NCBI GenBank assembly: GCA_017546665.1
Contig: JAFYSE010000009.1
Location: 1-42,340, forward strand
Length of the DNA stretch: 42,340 nt
Direction: 5' to 3'
Source: Clostridia bacterium
GTDB lineage: Bacteria; Bacillota; Clostridia; Oscillospirales; Acutalibacteraceae
Made by a program: the position numbers and the translations under genes. The notes under the pieces were generated by a model. It had not been told where the DNA came from. It did not search any database and was given only the letters and a program-made list of their open reading frames with translations. This document shows, piece after piece, positions 25,548 through 32,693 of the stretch (positions are counted from its first letter, which is position 1; each line of letters starts with the position of its first letter).

Positions 25548-25805
25548 ATGAAACTTAGAAAGTATTTTGTATTTGTTGATGACGGCGACAACGCTATGAA
25601 GATAGCAACACCCGCACAAAATGAAAAAGAGGCTCGCGACTTTGTAGCCGGGAACGGTGAAATCATCGCAGTAAAGGACGTAACAGAAAGTTTTGAAATT
25701 TCAAGCACTAAAGTATGGGACGCACTCGAAAAGGGAGATTTTACAGATCAACAGCGCGATTTCTTATATCGAGCACTGTATCGAACAGGAATCATTGAAG
25801 GATAA
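25548..25805 (+). CDS. 85-aa acidic protein, first gene of the small-gene operon
   Basis: AGAGGATAAAAC precedes the ATG. The N-terminus is beta-rich (KYFVFVDDGDNAMKIATPAQ) and is followed by a helix (NEKEARDFVAGNGEIIAVKDV) and a C-terminal helical part. No known domain, membrane segment or Cys motif was recognised. As the promoter-proximal gene under apparent RHH control it is probably made early. Small acidic early proteins of phages and plasmids are often host-takeover or anti-defence factors, but nothing here proves that. Confidence 0.68.
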   Translation: MKLRKYFVFVDDGDNAMKIATPAQNEKEARDFVAGNGEIIAVKDVTESFEISSTKVWDALEKGDFTDQQRDFLYRALYRTGIIEG

Positions 25806-25819
25806 AAGGAGGTTTAACC

Positions 25820-26302
25820 ATGAATAGATATTTTAACCATTGCGAAACCCTGGAAGAAGTAAAGAGCACTTTTCACGAACTCGCTAAGAAAATGCACCCC
25901 GACAACGGCGGCGATTCTGAAGCATTCAAAGCGATGTTTGCAGAATATAAGGCAGCTTTTGACCGCCTGAAGAGCACCCACAAGAACCACGAAGGCAAGA
26001 CCTACCAAAAGGACACTGAAGAGACGCCGGAACAGTTCGCGGATCTCATTAGAACACTCACAAGCTTCAACGGCTGCATCGTTGAATTAATCGGCTCTTG
26101 GATATGGATTTCAGGAAACACAAAAGAATATAAAGACAACCTGAAGGCCTTAAATTTTAAGTACTCCGGCAATAAAAAAGCGTGGTACTTCCACGAAGGC
26201 GAATATCACAGAAGACACGGAAAAGTTTACAACATGGACGATATCCGCGGAATGTACGGAAGCACCCAATACGAGAACGAACAAAGAGCAATTGAAGCGT
26301 GA
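25820..26302 (+). CDS. J-domain-like protein
   Basis: AAAGGAGG precedes the ATG. Residues 1-55 read as a J domain: helix II ETLEEVKSTFHELAKK, then MHPDNGGD containing the HPD tripeptide, then helix III EAFKAMFAEYKAAFDRLK. J domains stimulate Hsp70 ATPases, so it may recruit host DnaK. Residues about 70-150 form a separate mixed domain with WIWISGNTKEY and KYSGNKKAWYF, seen in similar proteins of Firmicutes mobile elements. No Gly/Phe region or zinc domain is present, so it is not a canonical DnaJ. Confidence 0.8.
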   Translation: MNRYFNHCETLEEVKSTFHELAKKMHPDNGGDSEAFKAMFAEYKAAFDRLKSTHKNHEGKTYQKDTEETPEQFADLIRTLTSFNGCIVELIGSWIWISGNTKEYKDNLKALNFKYSGNKKAWYFHEGEYHRRHGKVYNMDDIRGMYGSTQYENEQRAIEA

Positions 26303-26320
26303 CATAACAGGACATTTTAA

Positions 26321-26341
26321 GCGGGGCACAAAAAGCCCCGC
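26321..26341 (+). promoter_or_regulatory. Intergenic GC hairpin
   Basis: Arms GCGGGGC/GCCCCGC around seven bases, without a T run, followed within ten bases by the GGAAAGGGG ribosome site of the next gene. Similar hairpins lie at 26924-26945, 28238-28253 and 28688-28706, and a weaker one near 27484-27507. They may mark RNA processing or set translation of the following gene. Confidence 0.55.
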
Positions 26342-26355
26342 GGAAAGGGGAAACA

Positions 26356-26691
26356 ATGCAATATAAGACAATTGAAGCTCTTGACTGTAGAGTTGAAAAG
26401 ATCATTGACAGAACGGTTAAGCATTACTATAGCGATTGGAAGAACTATGACAGGCCGAAGTATATGAAATTTAAAGGTTCTCAAGATTGGGAAGACAAAA
26501 AATTAATCTTGATAGCTCGAAGCTGCGGCACCTATCTAGTCAAGATCAGCGACATTTTAGCCGGAAACGACTGGGCCAACACGTTGATTAATTACTATTC
26601 AACACAAGAAAGCGCCGATTTTTACTATATCAACCTTCTGTCACTTAAATGTAAGAAGGTCACACCTGAAGAAATCACGAACATAGCATAA
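26356..26691 (+). CDS. 111-aa protein of unknown function
   Basis: GGAAAGGGGAAAC precedes the ATG. The N-terminal 45 residues are helical and charged. The middle has KLILIARSCGTYLVKISDIL, a beta-strand pair, then an aromatic stretch (NYYSTQESADFYYINLL). No catalytic motif was recognised. The general pattern resembles small accessory proteins of Clostridia plasmids and conjugative elements, but I cannot name a family. It is the third gene of the RHH-controlled operon. Confidence 0.65.
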   Translation: MQYKTIEALDCRVEKIIDRTVKHYYSDWKNYDRPKYMKFKGSQDWEDKKLILIARSCGTYLVKISDILAGNDWANTLINYYSTQESADFYYINLLSLKCKKVTPEEITNIA

Positions 26692-26735
26692 TAGAACGCC
26701 CGCCGCGGAGGTTACGACGGCAAGGAAGGGAAAGC

Positions 26736-26912
26736 ATGACAACATACATACACGGGTTATCTATCGAGAAGATAGAGAACTATGATCCTTATAACTCAAG
26801 AGCTAAGAGCAACGGCATGGTGACGGAATGGGTCGGCCGCAATGAATGGGGCAACGCCGTAGTGTTTGGAGATACAAAAGCGGAGTGTATGAAGGAAGCA
26901 CGCAAATATTAA
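26736..26912 (+). CDS. 58-aa small protein of unknown function
   Basis: The ATG at 26736 is preceded by AAGGAAGGG. The sequence has an N-terminal beta strand (TYIHGLSIEKIENYD), a TEWVGRNEWGNAVVFGD core rich in Trp and Gly, and a short C-terminal helix. The Trp/Gly core looks like a compact beta fold. The gene is followed directly by a GC-rich hairpin and the ribosome site of the 170-aa gene. Confidence 0.65.
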   Translation: MTTYIHGLSIEKIENYDPYNSRAKSNGMVTEWVGRNEWGNAVVFGDTKAECMKEARKY

Positions 26913-26923
26913 GATTTCGCCGC

Positions 26924-26945
26924 CCGGGAGCGGCAAAACTCCCGG
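26924..26945 (+). promoter_or_regulatory. Intergenic GC hairpin before the 170-aa gene
   Basis: Perfect arms CCGGGAG/CTCCCGG surround eight bases and end a few bases before the AGAGG ribosome site. There is no T run. Confidence 0.55.
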
Positions 26946-26961
26946 AGAATAGAGGTTAATA

Positions 26962-27474
26962 ATGAGTAGTTTCACAATCGCAAAATCAGAATATATAAAG
27001 GCTGCCGGACTTGTCGCCGGACTTGCTGAAACATTAGAAGGACACCATAACAGAATATGGATATATGACTATGAGACACAAAGAAACAGCACACCTGAAG
27101 ACTATTATAGAAAATTCGATAATTGCTACAAAATGAATGCTTTAAGCGTAAAAGAACAGTATCGCGGTGATGAAGTCGGCGCACCTTCTACAGACAGCAA
27201 CGATTACATGAATCTTTTTAAAGAGTATCAAAAAATAGGTAAATCCGTCGGATATACTCGCGAAAACTTAAAAGAGATCGTATTGGAGCTAAAAAGCTTT
27301 TTCGACTCTGCAATATATCAAACAGAAAAAGAATCATACATGACAAATATGCGTTACTTTTTCCAACAGATTTTATGTGAGCTGCTGCCTTATGTTTTAC
27401 CATCATACGAGGCGCAAAGTTGGGGCGACTTTAAAATCCCGGAAATAAAAAAGACTGTTGAACCACTTTTCTAA
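26962..27474 (+). CDS. 170-aa helical protein of unknown function
   Basis: TAGAGG lies upstream of the ATG. The protein is predicted mostly helical with many Tyr residues. It starts FTIAKSEYIKAAGLVAGLAE, has a variable middle (YRKFDNCYKMNALSVKEQY), and ends in a helical region including MRYFFQQILCELLPYVLP. No motif or membrane segment is clear. Similar helical proteins occur in accessory operons of Clostridia mobile elements, but no function is known to me. Its codon use matches its plus-strand neighbours. Confidence 0.65.
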   Translation: MSSFTIAKSEYIKAAGLVAGLAETLEGHHNRIWIYDYETQRNSTPEDYYRKFDNCYKMNALSVKEQYRGDEVGAPSTDSNDYMNLFKEYQKIGKSVGYTRENLKEIVLELKSFFDSAIYQTEKESYMTNMRYFFQQILCELLPYVLPSYEAQSWGDFKIPEIKKTVEPLF

Positions 27475-27520
27475 TAGGACGCGGCGCCGGCAACCGCTTA
27501 ACCCGGCAGAAAGTAAGAAA

Positions 27521-27709
27521 ATGATACAAGAAAGATATGGAAAGTACATTTTGAAGATTGACTATAAAGGGAACGATTACGCGCAAGTATCTATTAACGA
27601 TATGGCCGCTAAATGGCCGCTCGTATGGTCTTCAGGCATGACCTACAGACAAGCGAATGCAGCCCTTGAGATTTTCAAGAAAGTAGGATTTTTTAATTAT
27701 TTCGAGTGA
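27521..27709 (+). CDS. 62-aa protein of unknown function
   Basis: The ATG at 27521 is preferred over a TTG at 27458 that overlaps the previous gene and lacks a ribosome site. The ribosome site for 27521 is weak (AGAAAGTAAG). The protein has a beta-rich first half (YILKIDYKGNDYAQVSIND) and a helical second half (MTYRQANAALEIFKKVGF). The stop is followed within eight bases by the next ATG. Confidence 0.55.
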   Translation: MIQERYGKYILKIDYKGNDYAQVSINDMAAKWPLVWSSGMTYRQANAALEIFKKVGFFNYFE

Positions 27710-27717
27710 GGTTAATT

Positions 27718-28233
27718 ATGGACATTGAAGAAGCTGTAAAAGAAACAACTAAGGACATTGAAATGATGGAGAAAGTCAACAGAGCTTTACCAGCTATAAA
27801 AGCCGTGATTGCTAAGTTTGACGGGAAGGTACTAAACAAAAGGCTTGACGCCGCATTAAAAGAGCTTGATCTTGATGGGTATATATATCTAAACACCCAC
27901 TATGAGACAACCTTCTCTATCTGCTTTAGTCCTTCAGAAACAAATGAATATTACACAATCTTAAATGGATTGCGCCCAAGTTGCCGCTATTATGCAAAAG
28001 AAAAGTCTTTTGTTGACGAGGATAAACGCATATCAGCAGAGCGGGCTTATGCCTTGATTGAAGAGTGTCGAATTGAACGCCTGAAGAAGATCACGAAGTA
28101 CAAAGAGATCCTTCAGACCTACGAAGAGAAGAGGACGCAAGTTGAATTATTAAAAAAGCAGCTAAGAACGATTGTAGACACAGTTCCATATGAATTAAGA
28201 CGCCGCTTTGATTTAGAGGTTAGATATTATTAA
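27718..28233 (+). CDS. 171-aa protein with C-terminal coiled coil, unknown function
   Basis: GTGAGG upstream supports the ATG at 27718. An N-terminal helical stretch (1-50) precedes a mixed domain including YIYLNTHYETTFSICFSPSE and YYTILNGLRPSCRYY. Residues about 110-155 form a heptad coiled coil (KYKEILQTYEEKRTQVELLKKQL). No recognised domain. It is followed by a GC hairpin at 28238-28253. Confidence 0.65.
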   Translation: MDIEEAVKETTKDIEMMEKVNRALPAIKAVIAKFDGKVLNKRLDAALKELDLDGYIYLNTHYETTFSICFSPSETNEYYTILNGLRPSCRYYAKEKSFVDEDKRISAERAYALIEECRIERLKKITKYKEILQTYEEKRTQVELLKKQLRTIVDTVPYELRRRFDLEVRYY

Positions 28234-28237
28234 AAGC

Positions 28238-28253
28238 CGGGGCTTTTGCCCCG
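28238..28253 (+). promoter_or_regulatory. Intergenic GC hairpin after the 171-aa gene
   Basis: Arms CGGGGC/GCCCCG around TTTT. It follows the stop by four bases, and the T tract is inside the loop rather than after the stem, so it is not a standard terminator. Confidence 0.5.
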
Positions 28254-28286
28254 TGACAGTTCAATAAAACGAACAAAGAGGTTATA

Positions 28287-28526
28287 ATGAGTAAAAAGAA
28301 AAGCATTTACAATCAATACATCGATTTTTTAAACTTCATAGATCCTTTTGAGACCGCAGAACGCGAAGGCGTTTATAAATCCATGCGCCACACAACTATC
28401 CTGTATGATCTTACTGAAATGAGAAAAGATTGGGGCTGGGACGCTAACTCCGAAGAGTATAAGCACGCTACTGATTTGATTGAGTTGATTGAAAAGAGGG
28501 TAAGTTATGACAGAGAAAGCAATTAA
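28287..28526 (+). CDS. 79-aa protein of unknown function
   Basis: AAAGAGG precedes the ATG. It is a small helical protein with a basic N-terminus (SKKKSIYNQYIDFLNFIDPF) and acidic helical C-terminus (LTEMRKDWGWD, ATDLIELIEKRV). No motif was recognised. The next gene starts inside its last codons, so the two are translated together. Confidence 0.62.
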   Translation: MSKKKSIYNQYIDFLNFIDPFETAEREGVYKSMRHTTILYDLTEMRKDWGWDANSEEYKHATDLIELIEKRVSYDRESN

Positions 28527-28683
28527 GAAGATATTAAAGCTGCATAACCTTAACTGGATTGAAGAAAATGGCCGCCTTTATGCAATTGCATACTACACAA
28601 CCGCAAACGGCCATGTAGGAGAAGAAAAAGAGGATGTGACAAACATAAGCCGCCTGGATCTAATGGCATGGCTTGGATATTAA
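28507..28683 (+). CDS. 58-aa protein of unknown function
   Basis: The ATG at 28507 overlaps the end of the preceding gene by 20 nt, with GAGGGTAAGTT just upstream. The protein starts with a helix (TEKAIKKILKLHNLNWIEE), then beta strands (RLYAIAYYTTANGHVGEE) and a final helix (ISRLDLMAWLGY). It is a compact alpha/beta protein without a recognised family. Confidence 0.62.
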   Translation: MTEKAIKKILKLHNLNWIEENGRLYAIAYYTTANGHVGEEKEDVTNISRLDLMAWLGY

Positions 28684-28687
28684 CCGA

Positions 28688-28706
28688 CCTGAAGCGGCTC
28701 TTCAGG
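28688..28706 (+). promoter_or_regulatory. Intergenic hairpin before the last operon gene
   Basis: Perfect arms CCTGAAG/CTTCAGG around five bases, ending seven or so bases before the CAGGAG ribosome site of the gene at 28721. Confidence 0.55.
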
Positions 28707-28720
28707 AGAACAGGAGAACA

Positions 28721-28930
28721 ATGAGCGAAGCAAGAAATGAGTCAATCAAGATACAGGGCGGCGAAATTCCTATAGTTATGTATTCTAATGAGGATGAAGA
28801 AGGCGTTTTCTACACGATTGAGATTGACGGCGTTGAATGGCTTGCATCTGTGAATAGGACTCACGCAGTATTGCTTTTTGAAATGATGAAAGACCATATC
28901 GCTGATTATATGCATTACGCAAAGTTGTAA
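28721..28930 (+). CDS. 69-aa protein, last gene of the small-gene operon
   Basis: CAGGAGAAC precedes the ATG at 28721. A longer frame from a TTG at 28673 overlaps the previous gene and is less likely. The protein is acidic with a beta-rich first half (IPIVMYSNEDEEGVFYTIEIDG) and a C-terminal helix (AVLLFEMMKDHIADYMHYA). It is followed by a terminator 12 bases after the stop. Function is unknown. Confidence 0.62.
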   Translation: MSEARNESIKIQGGEIPIVMYSNEDEEGVFYTIEIDGVEWLASVNRTHAVLLFEMMKDHIADYMHYAKL

Positions 28931-28941
28931 AAGAATATGAA

Positions 28942-28969
28942 AAAATCCCCTGGATGGACAGGGGATTTT
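28942..28969. terminator. Bidirectional terminator between convergent units
   Basis: Arms AAAATCCCCTG/CAGGGGATTTT around six bases, with A runs on one side and T runs on the other, so it can work in both directions. It separates the plus-strand small-gene operon from the minus-strand recombinase-like gene. Confidence 0.85.
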
Positions 28970-29039
28970 CTCGCATATTAAAAGTTTTCGACATATTAAT
29001 GTCACAACAGTGACGATTACCGATTTAATGATACAATAA

Positions 29040-30467
29040 TCAGTTGATATCGTCAATATAAGCGCCTCTTATCTGGATGAAATCAATTTTTGTATCATAA
29101 TTTTCGCATAGCTTTTTTAATTCATAAGACAATGTTGCGGGTTTCATTTTAACAACATTATCTTCCGGCTCCCCACGTCCTAAAAACCTAACCATCGCTT
29201 TATTTAAAGTCGCAGTGTTCTCATTAAAGGAAACTGTATAGGCCTGTTTATCAATATCTTTGACTTTTATCTGTACTATCTCCGAAAGAAAGAACCCGCC
29301 ATATCCTAATAGAAGAAATGCTTTTTTAAGATCGGGGCATGCCCAATCAAACATATTACGCACTTTTGTTTTATCGAAATCAACGATGCGCGTCCTCCCT
29401 TTAACTGTTTGTTCTCTTTGACTCTTTAATTCAAGCCTGTATTTATCTAAGTGGAACAGACCGCCTGAATATTTTAAAAGGACGCCTTTTAAAAGCGAAT
29501 ACGCCCTATGTATCATATTGTCAAAATAATTTTTGCAAAGTTCATCACTCCAACTTGTCAAAACATCCTTTGTTAATTCGCAAAGCTTTACACCTTTAAG
29601 ACTTTCAAAATACGGGCTCCATTTTATATTTTTTTTTATCCTGCCATCTTCAGAAATAAATTCATTAATGCAATCTACCACGTAGCGGTCTTTATTTTCT
29701 TCAAAACAAAAAAGATGTTGATTTTCAATAATTCCTATTGGATTAATATTTAATTTTTTATATAACGATTTTGTTTTTAAATCCTTAAAATCAAGCTCTA
29801 TTCCTAAACAGCGGCAGACTCCTGAAAATTTATTCCCGATATACCCGCTTGTAAGATTTACAACTTTTTGATCCGGCTCTCCACGTCCTACATATTCCAT
29901 CACTTGTTTAGGAATAAGTGCAAACCTCAAATTCTGGTCTTTTGCCCCATCTTCATAATGGCGCCATAAACCGCCTTCAAACTTAACTACAGAGTGCAGG
30001 CAGATCGCATTATTGTCGTAGTACACATCTCTGTATTTGAGATTAGCTACTTCGTGGTTGTTCATGTTTGCATAATAAGATAAAAGGGCTGCCTTCATAA
30101 GGGTAGCGTCACAGCGCAACAAGATTTTTGTAAATTTGTCCTCAGTTAGTTCATCTTTTTTTCTTTTAGTTGCTGGACGTGGTGGGATTTTACATTTAAT
30201 TTCTACGTCGCATGCAAATTGAATAGCCCTTTTTAATGTCCCAAAATAATTATTTATTGTATTAGAGCTTAAGTTCTCTTCAATGAGTGAATCAACCCAA
30301 GCTCTTAGATTTTCTTGAGTAATATCATTAACCGTTAAATCAAGAATTGGAGTCACATACTTTGAAACAATAATATTTTTTTCAAGCGCCATAGCCACGG
30401 GCCTGATATTCTTTTCCTTAATATATATATCAAAAATCTCTCTTATAGTCAGTTCCATGTTTTTCAT
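29040..30467 (-). CDS. Tandemly duplicated, degenerate tyrosine-recombinase-fold protein
   Basis: A 475-aa protein with GAGGGC before the start. It appears to hold two copies of the integrase layout. Copy one: core-binding helices near 40-85 (VNDITQENLRAWVDSL), catalytic-like domain about 105-235. Copy two: core-binding about 290-335 (ELTKDVLTSWSDEL), catalytic-like about 365-470. Both contain GRGEP (194-198 and 430-434). The usual Arg of box I is absent: the equivalent regions read YYANMNNHEV and GYGGFFLSEI. The HxxR region is replaced by DLKTKSLYKK and QIRGAYIDDI, and no Tyr nucleophile is evident. It therefore probably binds DNA without cutting it. The gene is separated from the operon ahead by a 16-base gap. 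Confidence 0.72.
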   Translation of the reverse strand: MKNMELTIREIFDIYIKEKNIRPVAMALEKNIIVSKYVTPILDLTVNDITQENLRAWVDSLIEENLSSNTINNYFGTLKRAIQFACDVEIKCKIPPRPATKRKKDELTEDKFTKILLRCDATLMKAALLSYYANMNNHEVANLKYRDVYYDNNAICLHSVVKFEGGLWRHYEDGAKDQNLRFALIPKQVMEYVGRGEPDQKVVNLTSGYIGNKFSGVCRCLGIELDFKDLKTKSLYKKLNINPIGIIENQHLFCFEENKDRYVVDCINEFISEDGRIKKNIKWSPYFESLKGVKLCELTKDVLTSWSDELCKNYFDNMIHRAYSLLKGVLLKYSGGLFHLDKYRLELKSQREQTVKGRTRIVDFDKTKVRNMFDWACPDLKKAFLLLGYGGFFLSEIVQIKVKDIDKQAYTVSFNENTATLNKAMVRFLGRGEPEDNVVKMKPATLSYELKKLCENYDTKIDFIQIRGAYIDDIN

Positions 30468-30483
30468 AACTCTGCCCTCTTTT

Positions 30484-31092
30484 TTAGTCTATGTTGTCAA
30501 TGCATTTTGGTGCTGTGATAAACCTGTCGGGATCACATAATAAATGCTGCATTACTTCAAAAGGCGTAATAGTCGCTTCAGTTTTCCCATATTTCTCTTT
30601 AAACTTTTCCTTTGCCTCATAAAAGCTGCCTTTGATATTAACGTATTTACTTTTATGCGGCCCCTCTGTAATGTAATAGCTCCACCACTGCCCCTCTCTT
30701 ACTTCAGGTTCTTTGATAGCTCGCTCTTCAATTGAATATTTGAGTCTATTCTTTACATGTTCTTTTATGTCCTCAATATCTCCGTCAAGCATTACCTGAA
30801 CAGCGCCTTTAGTATCAAGATCGCAACAGTTATTCCACAAAGTAAAAAGATCATCCCCAACAATGTCATTATCAGCCATTCTTTTAAAAGCCCTTTCCGC
30901 TTTAAAAAAATCTTCTTTTGAGATCATTTTTTTATTACTAAAATATTCTAAAGCGCCTACAGCATTAGAATAAAAAAGAAGTGCCCCAATGCAGTTATCA
31001 CCGATTTTTTCAACCATATTTTGATGTGCTTTTTCTCCCTCGTTTATAAGCGCATCAAAAACATTTTCCCAAAAATCTACTTTATCACTCAC
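30484..31092 (-). CDS. 202-aa protein of unknown function
   Basis: The start is a GTG at 31092 with AGGAGGCGGGG upstream. The protein is helical and acidic. An N-terminal half of helices (VDFWENVFDALINEGEKAHQ, AVGALEYFSNKKMISKEDFFKA) leads to a region with WWSYYITEGPHKSKYVNIKG, possibly a small beta sheet, and a C-terminal helix (TPFEVMQHLLCDPDRF). No motif or family recognised. It is followed directly by the recombinase-like gene, so the two are likely co-expressed. Confidence 0.62.
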   Translation of the reverse strand: MSDKVDFWENVFDALINEGEKAHQNMVEKIGDNCIGALLFYSNAVGALEYFSNKKMISKEDFFKAERAFKRMADNDIVGDDLFTLWNNCCDLDTKGAVQVMLDGDIEDIKEHVKNRLKYSIEERAIKEPEVREGQWWSYYITEGPHKSKYVNIKGSFYEAKEKFKEKYGKTEATITPFEVMQHLLCDPDRFITAPKCIDNID

Positions 31093-31102
31093 ACCCCGCC
31101 TC

Positions 31103-31228
31103 CTATTCCTGTCCTATGTAAAAATTATCATCGTCCTTAGTTTCAAATTTCGCCTTCTTATTTCCTAGCTTACGTTTCCTATCAAATCTGCAAGGCAGAA
31201 CAATCCACAAAACAAAGAAATAAAACAC
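31103..31228 (-). CDS. Possible 41-aa small membrane peptide
   Basis: A GTG-started frame encodes a hydrophobic N-terminus (FYFFVLWIVLPC) followed by a basic then acidic tail. No good ribosome site is visible, and a shorter ATG frame (27 codons) in another phase overlaps it. The frame ends a few bases before the ribosome site of the 202-aa gene. It is offered as the best content for the gap 31093-31253, with low confidence. Confidence 0.3.
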   Translation of the reverse strand: MFYFFVLWIVLPCRFDRKRKLGNKKAKFETKDDDNFYIGQE

Positions 31229-31253
31229 GTTATTACTTTTACTACACTCATTT

Positions 31254-31463
31254 TTAGTCTTTATTCCTCCCCTTCTTTATTTTGAATATTTTCTTTCCTT
31301 TTTTCTGATTAAAGAGATCCTTTTTCTTGCGTTTAATACAAGTCCCATATATAGGAACCCAGTCAACTATCACAAGCTCATTAAGCTCCGAGCATATAAA
31401 ATCTCCCTCGCAAATATAAACGCAATTATCACAAGTATCATCACAGATTCTTTTAAAGCCCAT
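31254..31463 (-). CDS. 69-aa Cys-rich protein, probably zinc-binding
   Basis: AAAGGGGGAAAC precedes the ATG. Cysteines at about 7, 11, 14, 18, 24 and 41 follow a C-x3-C-x2-C-x3-C pattern with GDFIC, then a Lys-rich C-terminal tail. Similar small CxNCxY...GDFxC proteins are frequent in Lachnospiraceae phages. Metal or DNA binding is plausible but no function is known. Confidence 0.68.
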   Translation of the reverse strand: MGFKRICDDTCDNCVYICEGDFICSELNELVIVDWVPIYGTCIKRKKKDLFNQKKGKKIFKIKKGRNKD

Positions 31464-31474
31464 TGTTTCCCCCT

Positions 31475-31639
31475 TTACATTTCCAACGTATATATTTCAA
31501 ATTCAAATTGATGAGTGGCAATAGGTACCTCGTCTTCTTCTACTTCCATGTATGAATACGATTCATCCACTCGGATATGATGTAGCGGCTGATCCTTGCC
31601 ATCTTCAAATATCTTTACGTCGGCGTATAGTTTTTTCAT
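31475..31639 (-). CDS. 54-aa acidic protein coupled to the upstream gene
   Basis: The start forms an ATGA overlap with the stop of the 164-aa gene. The sequence is beta-rich and acidic (KLYADVKIFEDGKDQ, YMEVEEDEVPIATH, QFEFEIYTLEM). No domain was recognised. The overlap and stop placement just before the next ribosome site support it as a real gene. Confidence 0.58.
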   Translation of the reverse strand: MKKLYADVKIFEDGKDQPLHHIRVDESYSYMEVEEDEVPIATHQFEFEIYTLEM

Positions 31640-32130
31640 TCTTCAGCTTCTCTAATAGCCATTTTGTCTAATAGGTCAACTACCTCTTTAAAATTACGCC
31701 CCGTTAATTTAAAACATTTAAAGCCAAGTACGTGCGTAGTATTTCCACTAGCCCATAAAATATTAGCTTTTTCAGTAGTATCATTAACACCTACGATTAC
31801 GCCTATCTGCCCATCTTCTTTTTCGATTTCATCACCTACTTTTGGGGTGACTGGTGGGAGTTCTATATGATCGAAAATATTTTCATTACACTTCTCTATT
31901 ACTTCAGCCGCAGTATAATGTTCAAAAATGTGTGTTAAAGAAGCTTTCCCAAAAAATTTTTCAAGCAAAGTTGCACCAGCTATACTTGTTGACATACTAA
32001 CGATTACTTGCGAACAATTCCAAGCTTCATTAGAACCTTCTTTATAGCCTTTTTCAAAGTTCTCTCTTGCAACTTCTTTCTTTACTTCTGCAATTATAGT
32101 TTCCAATGCATCATGCTGTTTCTGATTCAT
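31636..32130 (-). CDS. 164-aa protein with C-terminal SH3/KOW-like barrel, unknown role
   Basis: GGAAGGTGG precedes the ATG. Residues 1-85 are helical. Residues about 93-145 (PKVGDEIEKEDGQIGVIVGV followed by AKANILWASG-like strands) look like a small SH3- or KOW-type barrel, a shape often used for RNA or protein contact. The C-terminus is helical and acidic. No enzyme motif. The role is unknown. Confidence 0.62.
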   Translation of the reverse strand: MNQKQHDALETIIAEVKKEVARENFEKGYKEGSNEAWNCSQVIVSMSTSIAGATLLEKFFGKASLTHIFEHYTAAEVIEKCNENIFDHIELPPVTPKVGDEIEKEDGQIGVIVGVNDTTEKANILWASGNTTHVLGFKCFKLTGRNFKEVVDLLDKMAIREAEE

Positions 32131-32149
32131 TTTTCAACCACCTTCCAAT

Positions 32150-32329
32150 CTATCTTGTCTGCTTTATGATCACTTCACAAGAACACTGAGGGCATACTAC
32201 ATATTCTTTCCACCTTTTGTAATTATCTGTATCACCATTCTTTACATCTTCCTTCTCGTAGCTAAACTTACAGCCACAAGTATTACAAGTGGTTACTTCT
32301 ATTGTCCCCTTTTTGATTATCACAATCAT
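32150..32329 (-). CDS. 59-aa zinc-ribbon protein
   Basis: The start at 32329 lies a few bases after the gene ahead of it, with a GAGAGTAAAAA leader. Cysteines at 15, 18 and 20 (TCNTCGC) and at 46, 49 and 51 (CPQCSC) form a two-knuckle zinc ribbon around a Lys/Tyr-rich loop. Such proteins usually bind nucleic acid or protein partners. No specific family is assigned. Confidence 0.65.
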   Translation of the reverse strand: MIVIIKKGTIEVTTCNTCGCKFSYEKEDVKNGDTDNYKRWKEYVVCPQCSCEVIIKQTR

Positions 32330-32332
32330 TTT

Positions 32333-32683
32333 TTACTCTCCTGCTTTAACCTCCTTTACGTTCTTTTCAACCTTTTTAAGAAGATAGTTTTTTAGACATT
32401 CCCCGGAGCAAAAATACTTCTTGCGATAAAGTACCGCCCCTTTTTTTAAATCAATCTTCTTGCCGCAGTGCTTGCACACTCTATAAGGCTGTTCTTCCTT
32501 ATTTTTTCTTGCCCGCAGTCTCGCCCTTTTTTTAAGGTCGTCCCGATGTTTTAAATAATAAGCTCTGTTATAAGACTTTCTTTTTTCTCTCTCTGCAACT
32601 TCCGTGATATCCTCAAGTTCTTTATTATCAAGTACGCAGTCCTTCTCCGGGCAATTAAAACAATCCTTATGTTTGCAGACCAT
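32333..32683 (-). CDS. 116-aa protein with N- and C-terminal zinc-binding motifs
   Basis: GGGAGG precedes the ATG at 32683, which I prefer over an in-frame extension reaching back to 32812. The N-terminus has CKHKDCFNCPEKDC, and the C-terminal part has VCKHCGKK and YFCSGECLKNY, a treble-clef-like arrangement. A very basic helix (KRKSYNRAYYLKHRDDLKKRARLRARKN) joins them. It is probably a nucleic-acid-binding phage protein. The family is known to me only as a hypothetical phage protein. Confidence 0.68.
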   Translation of the reverse strand: MVCKHKDCFNCPEKDCVLDNKELEDITEVAEREKRKSYNRAYYLKHRDDLKKRARLRARKNKEEQPYRVCKHCGKKIDLKKGAVLYRKKYFCSGECLKNYLLKKVEKNVKEVKAGE

Positions 32684-32693
32684 GCTTACCTCC

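Noticed and set aside
29040..30467. Active phage integrase with an att site
   Set aside because: Catalytic residues were not found in either half, and no attP-like core or arm sites were seen nearby. ParA and Rep point to plasmid maintenance.
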